Shown here piece after piece: positions 41,601 to 55,766 of a stretch of 64,000 nucleotides of DNA (its first letter is position 1; every line of letters starts with the position of its first letter). The stretch is from Halictus rubicundus. Taxonomy: Eukaryota; Arthropoda; Insecta; Hymenoptera; Halictidae. The DNA is taken from the NCBI RefSeq assembly GCF_050948215.1, contig NW_027488952.1, forward strand, positions 124,001 through 188,000, written 5' to 3'. Made by a program: the position numbers and the translations under genes. A model generated the notes under the pieces. It did no database searches and was not told the origin of the DNA. It saw nothing but the letters and a program-made list of their open reading frames with translations.

Positions 41601-43271
41601 GATAGGAAAGAGGATAGGATATAATACAGTATAGGATAGGATTGAGTATAGTATGGGATAGAGGATAGGCTAGGGTATTGGATAGGATAGAGGATAGGAT
41701 AGGATAGAGGATAGGATAGGATAGAGGATAGGATAGGATAGAGGATAGGATAGGATAGAGGATAGGATAGGATAGAGGATAGGATAGGATAGAGGATAGG
41801 ATAGGATAGAGGATAGGATAGGATAGAGGATAGGATATGATAGAGGATAGGATAGGATAGAGGATAGGATCGGATAGAGGATTGGATAGGATAGAGGATA
41901 GGATAGGATAGAGGATATTGTAGGATAGAGGATATCATAGGATAGAGGATAGGGTAGGATAGAGGATAGGATAGGATAGAGGATAGGATAGGATAGAGGG
42001 TAGGGTAGAATTTGGATAGGATACAGGATAGCATAGGATAGAGTATAGGATAGGATAGAGAAGAGGATGGGATAGTGGATATTATAGGGTAGAGGATAGG
42101 ATAGGATAGAGGATAGGATAGGATAGATGATAGGATAGGATAGAGGATACGATAGGATAGAGGATAGGATAGGATAGAGGATATTATAGGGTAGAGGATA
42201 GGATAGGATAGAGGATACGATATGATAGAGGATAGGAAAGAGGATAGGATATAATACAGTATAGGATAGGATTGAGTATAGGATGGGATAGAGGATAGGA
42301 TACGGTATTGGATAGGATATAGGATAGGATAGGATAGAGGATAGGATAGGATAGAGGATAGGATAGGATAGACGAAAGGATAGGATAGATGATAGGATAG
42401 AATAAAGGATAGGATAGGATAGAGGATACGATAGGATAGAGGATAGGATAGGATAGAGGATCGGATACGATAGAGGATAGGAAAGAGGATAGGATATAAT
42501 ACAGTATAGGATAGGATTGAGTATAGTATGGGATAGAGGATAGGCTAGGGTATTGGATAGGATAGAGGATAGGATAGGATAGAGGATAGGATAGGATAGA
42601 GGATAGGATAGGATAGAGGATAGGATAGGATAGAGGATAGCATAGGATAGAGGATAGGATAGGATAGAGGATAGGATAGGATAGAGGATAGGATAGGATA
42701 GAGGATAGGATAGGATAGAGGATAGGATAGGATAGAGGATAGGATAGGATAGAGGATAGGATAGGATAGAGGATAGGATAGGATAGAGGGTAGGGTAGAA
42801 TTTGGATAGGATACAGGATAGCATAGGATAGAGTATAGGATAGGATAGAGAAGAGGATGGGATAGTGGATATTATAGGGTAGAGGATAGGATAGGATAGA
42901 GGATAGGATAGGATAGATGATAGGATAGGATAGAGGATAGGATAGGATAGAGAATAGGATAGGATAGGATAGAGGGTAGGATAGGATAGACGAAAGGATA
43001 GGATAGAGGATAGGATAGAATAAAGGATAGGATAGGATAGAGGATACGATAGGATAGAGGATAGGATAGGATAGAGGATATTATAGGGTAGAGGATAGGA
43101 TAGGATAGAGGATACGATATGATAGAGGATAGGAAAGAGGATAGGATATAATACAGTATAGGATAGGATTGAGTATAGGATGGGATAGAGGATAGGATAC
43201 GGTATTGGATAGGATATAGGATAGGATAGGATAGAGGATAGGATAGGATAGAGGATAGGATAGGATAGAGG
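38681..43271. repeat. Satellite segment with mixed blocks A, B and C
   Basis: Block A occurs at about 38772, 39244, 40418 and 42001. Block B occurs at about 39530-39660, 39983-40110, 41280-41380 and 42180-42310. Block C occurs at about 39450, 40190 and 42370. The interval 38921-39280 has the same sequence pattern as 43458-43817 and 44580-44939, so these are three copies of one cassette. A rare tagtcgatagg motif is near 38702 and again near 44361. No gene is seen. Confidence 0.85.
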
Positions 43272-45401
43272 ATAGGATAGGATAGAGGATAGGATAGGAT
43301 AGAGGGTAGGGTAGAATTTGGATAGGATACAGGATATTATAGGGTAGAGGATAGGATAGGATAGAGGATATGATATGATAGAGGATAGGATAGAGGATAG
43401 GATAGAATAAAGGATAGGATTGGATAGAGGATAGGATAATATAGAGGATACGATATGTTAGAGGATAGGAAAGAGGATAGGATATAATACAGAATAGGAT
43501 AGGATTGAGTATAGGATGGGATAGAGGATAGGATAGGATAGAGGACAGGATAGGGTAGAGGATATAATAGGATAGATAATAGGATAGGATAGAGGATAGG
43601 ATAGGATAGAGGAGAGGATAGGATAGAGGATAGGATAGGATAGAGGATAGGATAGGATAGATGACAGGATAGGATAGAGGATAGGATAGGATAGAGGATA
43701 TTGTAGGATAGAGGATATAATAGGATAGAGGATAGGATAGGATAGAGGATAGGATAGGATAGAGGATAGGATAGGATAGAGGGTAGGGTAGAATTTGGAT
43801 AGGATACAGGATAGCATAGGATAGAGTATAGGATAGGATAGAGAAGAGGATGGGATAGTGGATATTATAGGGTAGAGGATAGGATAGGATAGAGGATAGG
43901 ATAGGATAGATGATAGGATAGGATAGAGGATAGGATAGGATAGAGAATAGGATAGGATAGGATAGAGGGTAGGATAGGATAGACGAAAGGATAGGATAGA
44001 GGATAGGATAGAATAAAGGATAGGATAGGATAGAGGATACGATAGGATAGAGGATAGGATAGGATAGAGGATATTATAGGGTAGAGGATAGGATAGGATA
44101 GAGGATACGATATGATAGAGGATAGGAAAGAGGATAGGATATAATACAGTATAGGATAGGATTGAGTATAGGATGGGATAGAGGATAGGATACGGTATTG
44201 GATAGGATATAGGATAGGATAGGATAGAGGATAGGATAGGATAGAGGATAGGATAGGATAGAGGATAGGATAGGATAGAGGATAGGATAGGATAGAGGAT
44301 AGGATAGGATAGAGGATAGGATAGGATAGAGGATAGGATCGGATAGAGGATTGGATAGGATAGTCGATAGGATAGGATGGGATAGGATAGAGTATAGGAT
44401 AGGATAGAGGATAGGATAGGATAGAGGGTAGGGTAGAATTTGGATAGGATACAGGATATTATAGGGTAGAGGATAGGATAGGATAGAGGATATGATATGA
44501 TAGAGGATAGGATAGAGGATAGGATAGAATAAAGGATAGGATTGGATAGAGGATAGGATAATATAGAGGATACGATATGTTAGAGGATAGGAAAGAGGAT
44601 AGGATATAATACAGAATAGGATAGGATTGAGTATAGGATGGGATAGAGGATAGGATAGGATAGAGGACAGGATAGGGTAGAGGATATAATAGGATAGATA
44701 ATAGGATAGGATAGAGGATAGGATAGGATAGAGGAGAGGATAGGATAGAGGATAGGATAGGATAGAGGATAGGATAGGATAGATGACAGGATAGGATAGA
44801 GGATAGGATAGGATAGAGGATATTGTAGGATAGAGGATATAATAGGATAGAGGATAGGATAGGATAGAGGATAGGATAGGATAGAGGATAGGATAGGATA
44901 GAGGGTAGGGTAGAATTTGGATAGGATACAGGATAGCATAGGATAGAGTATAGGATAGGATAGAGAAGAGGATGGGATAGTGGATATTATAGGGTAGAGG
45001 ATAGGATAGGATAGAGGATAGGATAGGATAGATGATAGGATAGGATAGAGGATAGGATAGGATAGAGAATAGGATAGGATAGGATAGAGGGTAGGATAGG
45101 ATAGACGAAAGGATAGGATAGAGGATAGGATAGAATAAAGGATAGGATAGGATAGAGGATACGATAGGATAGAGGATAGGATAGGATAGAGGATATTATA
45201 GGGTAGAGGATAGGATAGGATAGAGGATACGATATGATAGAGGATAGGAAAGAGGATAGGATATAATACAGTATAGGATAGGATTGAGTATAGGATGGGA
45301 TAGAGGATAGGATACGGTATTGGATAGGATATAGGATAGGATAGGATAGAGGATAGGATAGGATAGAGGATAGGATAGGATAGAGGATAGGATAGGATAG
45401 A
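43272..45401. repeat. 1122-bp higher-order repeat, two copies sharing about 1008 bp
   Basis: Copy one matches 43272-44279 and copy two 44394-45401, an offset of 1122 bp (66 x 17). About 114 bp between them (44280-44393) are not shared and include tagtcgatagg. Within the copies 43458-43817 and 44580-44939 translate identically. Each copy runs through block A, the gatataatacagaatagg form of block B, block C and a second block B. Confidence 0.88.
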
Positions 45402-48400
45402 CGAAAGGATAGGATAGAGGATAGGATAGAATAAAGGATAGGATAGGATAGAGGATACGATAGGATAGAGGATAGGATAGGATAGAGGATAGGATACGAT
45501 AGAGGAGAGGATAGGATAGAGGATAGGATAGGATAGATGATAGGATAGGATAGAGGATAGGATAGGATAGAGGATAGGATAGGATGGGATAGAGGATAGG
45601 ATAGGGTATTGAATAGGATAGAGGATAGGATAGGATAGAGGATAGGATAGGATAGAGGATAGGACAGGATAGAGGATAGGATAGGATAGAGGATAGGATA
45701 GGATAGAGGATAGGGTAGAATTTGGATAGGATACAGGATAGGATAGGACAGAGTATAGTATAGGATAGAGAATAGGATAGGATAGAGGATAGGATAGGAT
45801 AGGATAAAGGATAGGATTGGATAGACGATAGGATAGTATAGTGGATAGGATAGGATGGATGATAGTATAGAGGATAGAATAGATAGAGAATATTATAGGA
45901 TAGAGGATAGGATAGGATAGAGGATAGGATAGAGGATAGGATAGAGGATAGGATAGGATAGGATAGAGGATAGGATACGATAGAGGAGAGGATAGGATAG
46001 AGGATAGGATAGGATAGGATAGAGGATAGGATAGGATAGATGATAGGATAGGATAGAGGATAGGATAGGATAGAGGATAGGATAGGATAGAGGATAGGAT
46101 AGGATAGAGGATAGGATAGGATAGAGGATAGGATAGGATAGGATAGAGGATAGGATAGGATAGAGGGTAGGATAGGATAGAGGATAGGATAGGATAGTGG
46201 ATAGGATAGGATAGAGGATAGAGGATAGGTTAGGATAGAGGATAGGATAGGATAGAGGATATTATAGGGTAGAGGATAGGATAGGATAGAGGATACGATA
46301 TGATAGAGGATAGGAAAGAGGATAGGATATAATACAGTATAGGATAGGATTGAGTATAGGATGGGATAGAGGATAGGATATGGTATTGGATAGGATAGAG
46401 GATAGGATAGGATAGAGGATAGGATAGGATAGAGGATAGGGTAGAATTTGGATAGGATACAGGATAGGATAGGACAGAGTATAGTATAGGATAGAGAATA
46501 GGATAGGATAGAGGATAGGATAGGATAAAGGATAGGATAGGATAGAGGATGGGATAGGATAGAGGATAGGATAGGATAGAGGATAGGATAGGAAAGAAGA
46601 TAGGATAGGATAGAGGATACGATAGGATAGAGGATAGGATAGGATAGAGGATATGATACGATAGAGGAGAGGATAGGATAGAGGATAGGATAGGATAGAT
46701 GATAGGATAGGATAGAGGATAGGATAGGATAGAGGATAGGATAGGATAGAGGATAGGGTAGAATTTGGATAGGATACAGGATAGGATAGGGCAGAGTATA
46801 GTATAGGATAGAGAATAGGATAGGATAGAGGATAGGATAGGATAGGATAAAGGATAGGATTGGATAGACGATAGGATAGTATAGTGGATAGGATAGGATG
46901 GATGATAGTATAGAGGATAGAATAGATAGAGAATATTATAGGATAGAGGATAGGATAGGATAGAGGATAGGATAGAGGATAGGATAGAGGATAGGATAGG
47001 ATAGGATAGAGGATAGGATACGATAGAGGAGAGGATAGGATAGAGGATAGGATAGGATAGGATAGAGGATAGGATATTATAGATGATAGGATAGGATAGA
47101 GGATAGGATAGGATAGGATAGAGGATAGGATAGGATAGAGGATAGGATAGGATAGAGGATAGGATAGGATAGAGGGTAGAATAGGATAGAGGGTAGGATA
47201 GGATAGAGGATAGGATAGGATAGAGGATAGGATAGGATAGAGGATAGGATAGGATAGAGGATATTATAGGGTAGAGGATAGGATAGGATAGAGGATACGA
47301 TATGATAGAGGATAGGAAAGAGGATAGGATATAATACATTATAGGATAGGATTGAGGATAGGATACGGTATTGGATAGGATATAGGATAGGATAGGATAT
47401 AGGATAGGATAGGATAGAGGATAGGATAGGATAGAGGATAGGATAGGATAGAGGATAGGATAGGATAGAGGATAGGATAGGATAGACGAAAGGATAGGAT
47501 AGAGGATAGGATAGAATAAAGGATAGGATAGGATAGAGGATGGATAGGATAGAGGATAGGATAGGATAGAGGATAGGATAGAATAGAGGATAGGATAGGA
47601 TAGAGGATAGGATAGGGTAGAGGATAGGATAGGATAGAGGATACGATATGATAGAGGATAGGAAAGAGGATAGGATATAATACATTATAGGATAGGATTG
47701 AGTATAGGATGGGATAGAGGATAGGATACGGTATTGGATAGGATATAGGATAGGATAGGATAGAGGATAGGATAGGATAGAGTATAGGATAGGATAGAGG
47801 ATAGGATAGGATAGAGGATAGGATAGGATAGACGAAAGGATAGGATAGAGGATAGGATAGAATAAAGGATAGGATAGGATAGAGGATGGTATAGGATAGA
47901 GGATAGGATAGGATAGAGGATAGGATAGAATAGAGGATAGGATAGGATAGAGGATAGGATAGGATAGAGGATAGGATAGGATAGAAGATAGGATAGGATA
48001 GAGGATAGGATAGGATAGAGGATAGGATAGGATAGAGGATAGAGGATAGGTTAGGATAGAGGATAGGATAGGATAGAGGATAGGATAGAATAGAGGATAG
48101 GATAGGATAGAGGATAGGAGATTATAGAGGATAGGATAGGATAGATGATAGGATAGGATAGAGGATAGGATAGGATAGAGGATAGGATAGGATAGAGGAT
48201 AGGATAGGATAGTGGATAGGATAGGATAGAGGGTAGGATAGGATAGAGGGTAGGATAGGATAGAGGATAGGATAGGATAGAGGATAGGATACGATAGAGG
48301 AGAGGATAGGATAGAGGATAGGATAGGATAGGATAGGATAGAGGATAGGATAGGATAGGATAGGATAGAGGATAGGATAGAGGATAGGATAGGATAGAGG

Positions 48401-49184
48401 ATAGGATAGGATAGAGGATAGGATAGGATAGAGGATAGGATAGGATAGAGGATACGATATGTTAGAGGATAGGAAAGAGGATAGGATATAATACAGTATA
48501 GGATAGGATTGAGTATAGGATGTGATAGAGGATAGGATAGCTGATTGGATAGGATAGAGGATAGGATAGGATAGAGGATAGGATAGGATAGAGGTTAGGA
48601 TAGGATAGAGGATAGGATAGGATAGAGGATAGGATAGGATAGAGGATAGGATAGGATAGAGGATAGGATAGGATAGAGGATAGGATAGGGTATTGGATAG
48701 GATAGAGGATAGGATAGGATAGAGGATAGGATAGTATAGAGGATAGGATAGGATAGACGAAAGGATAGGATAGAGGATAGGATAGAATAAAGGATAGGAT
48801 AGGATAGAGGATGGGATAGGATAGAGGATAGGATAGGATAGAGGATAGGATAGGATAGATGATAGGATAGGATAGAGGATAGGATAGGATAGAGGATAGG
48901 ATAGGATGTTATAGAGGATAGGATAGGGTATTAGATAGGATAGAGGATAGGATAGGAGAGAAGATAGGATAGGATAGAGGATAGGATAGGATAGAGGATA
49001 GGATAGGATAGAGGATAGGATAGGATAGAGGATAGGATAGGATAGAGGATAGGATAGGATAGAGGATAGGATAGGATAGAGGATAGGATAGGATAGAGGA
49101 TAGGATAGGATAGAGGATAGGATAGGATAGAGGATAGGATAGGATAGACGAAAGGATAGGATAGAGGATAGGATAGAATAAAGG
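45402..49184. repeat. Satellite segment where the ataatacatt form of block B begins
   Basis: Left of about 47.3 kb block B reads ataatacagtatagg. From 47331 and 47677 it reads ataatacattatagg, a form I do not see earlier. Short block A copies without the doubled gggtaggg (gatagggtagaatttgg) lie at about 45713, 46438 and 46755. The block E motif ataggagattatagagg first appears at about 48114. Block F (tgtgatagagg ... gctgattgg) is at about 48520-48550. No gene is seen. Confidence 0.85.
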
Positions 49185-52100
49185 ATAGGATAGGATAGAG
49201 GATGGGATATGATAGAGGATAGGATAGGATAGAGGATAGGATAGGAAAGAAGATAGGATAGGATAGAGGATACGATAGGATAGGTGATAGGATAGGATAG
49301 AGGATATGATACGATAGAGGAGAGGATAGGATAGAGGATAGGATAGGATAGATGATAGGATAGGATAGAGGATAGGATAGGATAGAGGATAGGATAGGAT
49401 GGGATAGAGGATAGGATAGGGTATTGGATAGGATAGAGGATAGGATAGGATAGAGGATAGGGTAGAATTTGGATAGGATACAGGATAGGATAGGACAGAG
49501 TATAGTATAGGATAGAGAATAGGATAGGATAGAGGATAGGATAGGATAAAGGATAGGATTGGATAGACGATAGGATAGTATAGTGGATAGGATAGGATGG
49601 ATGATAGTATAGAGGATAGAATAGAATAATAGATGGGATAGAGAATATTATAGGATAGAGGATAGGATAGAGGATAGGATAGAGGATAGGATAGAGGATA
49701 GGATACGATAGAGGAGAGGATAGGATAGAGAATAGGATAGGATGGGATAGAGGATAGGATAGGGTATTGAATAGGATAGAGGATAGGATAGGATAGAGGA
49801 TAGGATAGGATAGAGGATAGGACAGGATAGAGGATAGGATAGGATAGATGATAGGATAGGATAGAGGATAGGATAGGATAGAGGATAGGATAGGATAGAG
49901 GATAGGATAGGATAGAGGATAGGATAGGATAGAAGGTAGGATAGGATAGAGGATAGGATAGGATAGAGGATAGGATACGATAGAGGAGAGGATAGGATAG
50001 AGGATAGGATAGGATTGATGATAGGATAGGATAGAGGATAGGATAGGATAGAGGATAGGATAGGATGGGATAGAGGATAGGATAGGGTATTGAATAGGAT
50101 AGAGGATAGGATAGGATAGAGGATAGGATAGGATAGAGGATAGGACAGGATAGAGGATAGGATAGGATAGATGATAGGATAGGATAGAGGATAGGATAGG
50201 ATAGAGGATAGGATAGGATAGAGGATATTATAGGGTAGAGGATAGGATAGGATAGAGGATACGATATGATAGAGGATAGGAAAGAGGATAGGATATAATA
50301 CATTATAGGATAGGATTGAGGATAGGATACGGTATTGGATAGGATATAGGATAGGATAGGATATAGGATAGGATAGGATATAGGATAGGATAGGATAGAG
50401 GATAGGATAGGATAGAGGATAGGATAGGATAGAGGATAGGATAGGATAGAGGATAGGATAGGATAGACGAAAGGATAGGATAGAGGATAGGATAGAATAA
50501 AGGATAGGATAGGATAGAGGATGGGATAGGATAGAGGATAGGATAGGATAGAGGATAGGATAGAATAGAGGATAGGATAGGATAGAGGATAGGATAGGGT
50601 AGAGGATAGGATAGGATAGATGATAGATGATAGGATAGGATAGAGGATAGGATAGGATAGAGGATAGGATAGGATAGAGGATAGGATAGGATAGAGGATA
50701 GGATAGGATAGAGGGTAGGATAGGATAGAGGGTAGGATAGGATAGAGGATAGGATAGGATAGAGGATAGGATTTGATAGAGGATAGGATAGGATAGAGGA
50801 GAGGATAGGATAGAGGATAGGATAGGATAGAGGATAGGATAGGATAGAGGATAGGATAGGATAGAGGATATTATAGGGTAGAGGATAGGATAGGATAGAG
50901 GATACGATATGATAGAGGATAGGAAAGAGGATAGGATATAATACATTATAGGATAGGATTGAGTATAGGATGGGATAGAGGATAGGATACGGTATTGGAT
51001 AGGATATAGGATAGGATAGGATAGAGGATAGGATAGGATAGAGGATGGGATATGATAGAGGATAGGATAGGATAGAGGATAGGATAGGAAAGAAGATAGG
51101 ATAGGATAGAGGATACGATAGGATAGGTGATAGGATAGGATAGAGGATATGATACGATAGAGGAGAGGATAGGATAGAGGATAGGATAGGATAGATGATA
51201 GGATAGGATAGAGGATAGGATAGGATAGAGGATAGGATAGGATGGGATAGAGGATAGGATAGGGTATTGGATAGGATAGAGGATAGGATAGGATAGAGGA
51301 TAGGGTAGAATTTGGATAGGATACAGGATAGGATAGGACAGAGTATAGTATAGGATAGAGAATAGGATAGGATAGAGGATAGGATAGGATAAAGGATAGG
51401 ATTGGATAGACGATAGGATAGTATAGTGGATAGGATAGGATGGATGATAGTATAGAGGATAGAATAGAATAATAGATGGGATAGAGAATATTATAGGATA
51501 GAGGATAGGATAGAGGATAGGATAGAGGATAGGATAGAGGATAGGATACGATAGAGGAGAGGATAGGATAGAGAATAGGATAGGATGGGATAGAGGATAG
51601 GATAGGGTATTGAATAGGATAGAGGATAGGATAGGATAGAGGATAGGATAGGATAGAGGATAGGACAGGATAGAGGATAGGATAGGATAGATGATAGGAT
51701 AGGATAGAGGATAGGATAGGATAGAGGATAGGATAGGATAGAGGATAGGATAGGATAGAGGATAGGATAGGATAGAAGGTAGGATAGGATAGAGGATAGG
51801 ATAGGATAGAGGATAGGATACGATAGAGGAGAGGATAGGATAGAGGATAGGATAGGATTGATGATAGGATAGGATAGAGGATAGGATAGGATAGAGGATA
51901 GGATAGGATGGGATAGAGGATAGGATAGGGTATTGAATAGGATAGAGGATAGGATAGGATAGAGGATAGGATAGGATAGAGGATAGGACAGGATAGAGGA
52001 TAGGATAGGATAGATGATAGGATAGGATAGAGGATAGGATAGGATAGAGGATAGGATAGGATAGAGGATATTATAGGGTAGAGGATAGGATAGGATAGAG

Positions 52101-52870
52101 GATACGATATGATAGAGGATAGGAAAGAGGATAGGATATAATACATTATAGGATAGGATTGAGGATAGGTTACGGTATTGGATAGGATATAGGATAGGAT
52201 AGGATATAGGATAGGATAGTATATAGGATATAATAGGATAGAGGATAGGATAGGATAGAGGATAGGATAGGATAGAGGATAGGATAGGATAGAGGATAGG
52301 ATAGGATAGACGAAAGGATAGGATAGAGGATAGGATAGAATAAAGGATAGGATAGGATAGAGGATGGGATAGGATAGAGGATAGGATAGGATAGAGGATA
52401 GGATAGAATAGAGGATAGGATAGGATAGAGGATAGGATAGGGTAGAGGATAGGATAGGATAGATGATAGATGATAGGATAGGATAGAGGATAGGATAGGA
52501 TAGAGGATAGGATAGGATAGAGGATAGGATAGGATAGAGGATAGGATAGGATAGAGGGTAGGATAGGATAGAGGGTAGGATAGGATAGAGGATAGGATAG
52601 GATAGAGGATAGGATTTGATAGAGGATAGGATAGGATAGAGGAGAGGATAGGATAGAGGATAGGATAGGATAGAGGATAGGATAGGATAGAGGATAGGAT
52701 AGGATAGAGGATATTATAGGGTAGAGGATAGGATAGGATAGAGGATACGATATGATAGAGGATAGGAAAGAGGATAGGATATAATACATTATAGGATAGG
52801 ATTGAGTATAGGATGGGATAGAGGATAGGATACGGTATTGGATAGGATATAGGATAGGATAGGATAGAGG
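49185..52870. repeat. Tandem 1843-bp higher-order repeat, two copies
   Basis: Copy one is about 49185-51027 and copy two about 51028-52870. The 1843-bp offset is constant at every marker I checked: gatgggatatg (49201/51044), gggtagaatttgg (49461/51304), agaaggtagg (49931/51774), gatgggatagagg (50064/51907), cattataggatagg (50301/52144 and 50944/52787) and atgggataggatag (50521/52364). A few changes exist around 50310-50390 against 52155-52235. The constant offset means no net unit gain or loss since duplication, so it is recent. Confidence 0.92.
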
Positions 52871-55669
52871 ATAGGATAGGATAGAGGATAGGATAGGATA
52901 GAGGATAGGATAGGATAGAGGATAGGATAGGATAGACGAATGGATAGGATAGAGGATAGGATAGAATAAAGGATAGGATAGGATAGAGGATGGTATAGGA
53001 TAGAGGATAGGATAGGATAGAGGATAGGATAGAATAGAGGATAGGATAGGATAGAGGATAGGATAGGATAGATGATAGGATAGGATAGAGGATAGGATAG
53101 GATAGAGGATAGGATAGGATAGAGGATAGAGGATAGGTTAGGATAGAGGATAGGATAGGATAGAGGATAGGATAGGATAGAGGATAGGATAGAATAGAGG
53201 ATAGGATAGGATAGAGGATAGGAGATTATAGAGGATAGGATAGGATAGATGATAGGATAGGATAGAGGATAGGATAGGATAGAGGATAGGATAGGATAGA
53301 GGATAGGATAGGATAGAGGGTAGGATAGGATAGAGGGTAGGATAGGATAGAGGATAGGATAGGATAGAGGATAGGATAGGATAGAGGATAGGATAGGATA
53401 GAGGATAGGATAGGATAGAGGATAGGATAGGATAGAGGATAGGATAGGATAGACGAAAGGATAGGATAGAGGATAGGATAGAATAAAGGATAGGATAGGA
53501 TAGAGGATGGGATAGGATAGAGGATAGGATAGGATAGAGGATAGGATAGGATAGAGGATAGGATAGGATAGAGGATAGGATAGGATAGAGGATAGGATAG
53601 GATAGAGGATAGGATAGGATAGAGGATAGGATAGGATAGAGGATAGGATAGGATAGAGGATAGGATAGGATAGAGGATAGGATAGGATAGAGGATAGGAT
53701 AGGATAGAGGATAGGATAGGATAGAGGATAGGATAGGATAGAGGATAGGATAGGATAGAGGATAGGATAGGATAGAGGATAGGATAGGATAGAGGATAGG
53801 ATAGGATAGAAGATAGGATAGGATAGAGGATAGGATAGGATAGAGGATATTATAGGGTAGAGGATAGGATAGGATAGAGGATACGATATGATAGAGGATA
53901 GGAAAGAGGATAGGATATAATACATTATAGGATAGGATTGAGTATAGGATGGGATAGAGGATAGGATACGGTATTGGATAGGATATAGGATAGGATAGGA
54001 TAGAGGATAGGATTAGATAGAGGATTGGGTAGAATTTGGATAGGATACAGGATAGGATAGGACAGAGTATAGTATAGGATAGAGAATAGGATAGGATAGA
54101 GGATAGGATAGGATAAAGGATAGGATTGGATAGACGATAGGATAGTATAGTGGATAGGATAGGATGGATGATAGTATAGAGGATAGAATAGAATAATAGA
54201 TGGGATAGAGAATATTATAGGATAGAGGATAGGATAGGATACAGGATAGGATAGAGGATAGGATAGAGGATAGGATAGGATAGGATAGAGGATAGGATAG
54301 GATAGAGGGTAGGATAGGATAGAGGATACGATAGGATAGAGGATAGGATAGGATAGAGGATAGGATACGATAGAGGAGAGGATAGGATAGAGGATAGGAT
54401 AGGATAGGATAGATGATAGGATAGGATAGAGGATAGGATAGGATAGAGGATAGGATAGGATGGGATAGAGGATAGGATAGGGTATTAGATAGGATAGAGG
54501 ATAGGATAGGATAGAGGATAGGATAGGATAGAGGATAGGACAGGATAGAGGATAGGATAGGATAGAGGATAGGATAGGATAGAGGATAGGATAGAATAGA
54601 GGATAGGATAGGATAGAGGATAGGATAGGATAGAGGATAGGATAGGATAGATGATAGGATAGCATAGAGGATAGGATAGGATAGAGGATAGGATAGGATA
54701 GAGGATAGGATAGGATAGAGGATAGGATAGGATAGAGGGTAGGATAGGATAGAGGGTAGGATAGGATAGAGGATAGGATAGGATAGAGGATAGGATAGGA
54801 TAGAGGATAGGATAGGATAGAGGATAGGATAGGATAGAGGATTGGATAGGATAGAGGATAGGATAGGATAGAGGATAGGATAGAGGATAGGACAGGATAG
54901 AGGAGAGGATAGGATAGAGGAGAGGATAGGATAGAGGATAGGATAGGATAGGATAGGATAGGATAGAGGATATGATAGAGGATAGGATAGAATAGAGGAT
55001 AGGATAGGATAGAGGATAGGGTAGGATAGAGGATAGGATAGGATAGAGGATACGATAGGGTAGAGGATAGGATAGGATAGAGGATAGGATAGGATAGAGG
55101 ATACGGTATGTTAGAGGATAGGAAAGAGGATAGGATATAATACAGTATAGGATAGGATTGAGTATAGGATGTGATAGAGGATAGGATAGCTGATTGGATA
55201 GGATAGAGGATAGGATAGGATAGAGTATAGGATGTGATAGAGGATAGGATAGCTGATTGGATAGGATAGAGGATAGGATAGGATAGAGGATAGGATAGGA
55301 TAGAGGATAGGATAGGATAGAGGATAGGATAGGATAGAGGATAGGATAGGGTATTGGATAGGATAGAGGATAGGATAGGATAGAGGATAGGATAGGATAG
55401 ATGATAGGATAGGATAGAGGATAGGATAGAATAGAGGATAGGATAGGATAGAGGATAGGATAGGATAGAGGATAGGATAGGATAGATGATAGGATAGGAT
55501 AGAGGATAGGATAGGATAGAGGATAGGATAGGATAGAGGATAGGATAGGATAGAGGATAGGATAGGATAGGATAGAGGATAGGATAGGATAGAGGGTAGG
55601 ATAGGATAGAGGGTAGGATAGGATAGAGGATAGGATAGGATAGAGGATAGGATAGGATAGAGGATAGGA
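52871..55669. repeat. Satellite segment upstream of the insertion
   Basis: The segment holds block E (about 53222), a 17-copy perfect 17-mer run, block B with ataatacatt at about 53916, a block A variant gattgggtagaatttgg near 54025, and two adjacent block F motifs (gctgattgg at about 55191 and 55250). The final block B begins at 55680 and is cut by the retrotransposon. No gene is seen. Confidence 0.85.
53519..53807. repeat. Homogeneous run of 17 perfect 17-mers
   Basis: Seventeen exact consecutive copies of AGAGGATAGGATAGGAT span 289 bp. They are bounded on the left by gatgggatagg and on the right by agaagatagg. Confidence 0.95.
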
Positions 55670-55687
55670 TAGGATAGAGGATATTAT
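55670..55687. repeat. Target-site duplication, left copy
   Basis: The 18-bp sequence taggatagaggatattat lies directly before the first G of the insert and is repeated exactly after the poly(A) tail. Including the preceding A, which could also be the last tail A on the other side, gives 19 bp. A length of 15-20 bp fits endonuclease-type LINE integration. The satellite itself is repetitive, but the terminal gatattat is specific to marker block B, so this is not a chance match of the common unit. Confidence 0.9.
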
Positions 55688-55690
55688 GGC

Positions 55691-55736
55691 GGGGGCACAC
55701 CGGATTGACATGCGCGCGCAGAGCACGGGTGCCCCC
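55691..55736 (+). other. Possible stem-loop 1 in the insert
   Basis: GGGGGCAC (55691-55698) is perfectly complementary to GTGCCCCC (55729-55736), which gives an 8-bp GC-rich stem around a 30-nt loop. The loop contains the self-complementary TGCGCGCGCA (55711-55720). Pairing is read by eye only; no energy was computed. It may belong to the element's 3' UTR, or be an accident of high GC. Confidence 0.5.
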
Positions 55737-55766
55737 AGGAGTCTAGGGACGGACGGGGAGGAGTTA

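Larger units (their letters stand above)
1..55687. repeat. AGGAT/AGAGGAT satellite array, left of the retrotransposon insertion
   Basis: This is a continuous tandem array. The dominant unit on the + strand is the 17-mer AGAGGATAGGATAGGAT, which is one heptamer AGAGGAT plus two pentamers AGGAT. Frequent 12-mers have one pentamer, and 22-mers or longer units have three to nine. Most length changes therefore come in steps of 5, 12 or 17 bp. The + strand is made of A, G and T with C only as a scattered variant (for example gatacgatatg, gacgat, gcatag, tacagg). I see no unique sequence of gene size anywhere in this stretch. The reverse complement lacks stop codons because of its composition, so the long minus-strand open frames are not evidence of genes. 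The likely nature is heterochromatic satellite; the chromosomal location is unknown. The array continues past the left edge. Confidence 0.98.

Noticed and set aside
54485..55726. Minus-strand frame running from the insert into the satellite
   Set aside because: A short stretch of antisense insert is joined to satellite translation. It is a chance fusion across the insertion boundary.
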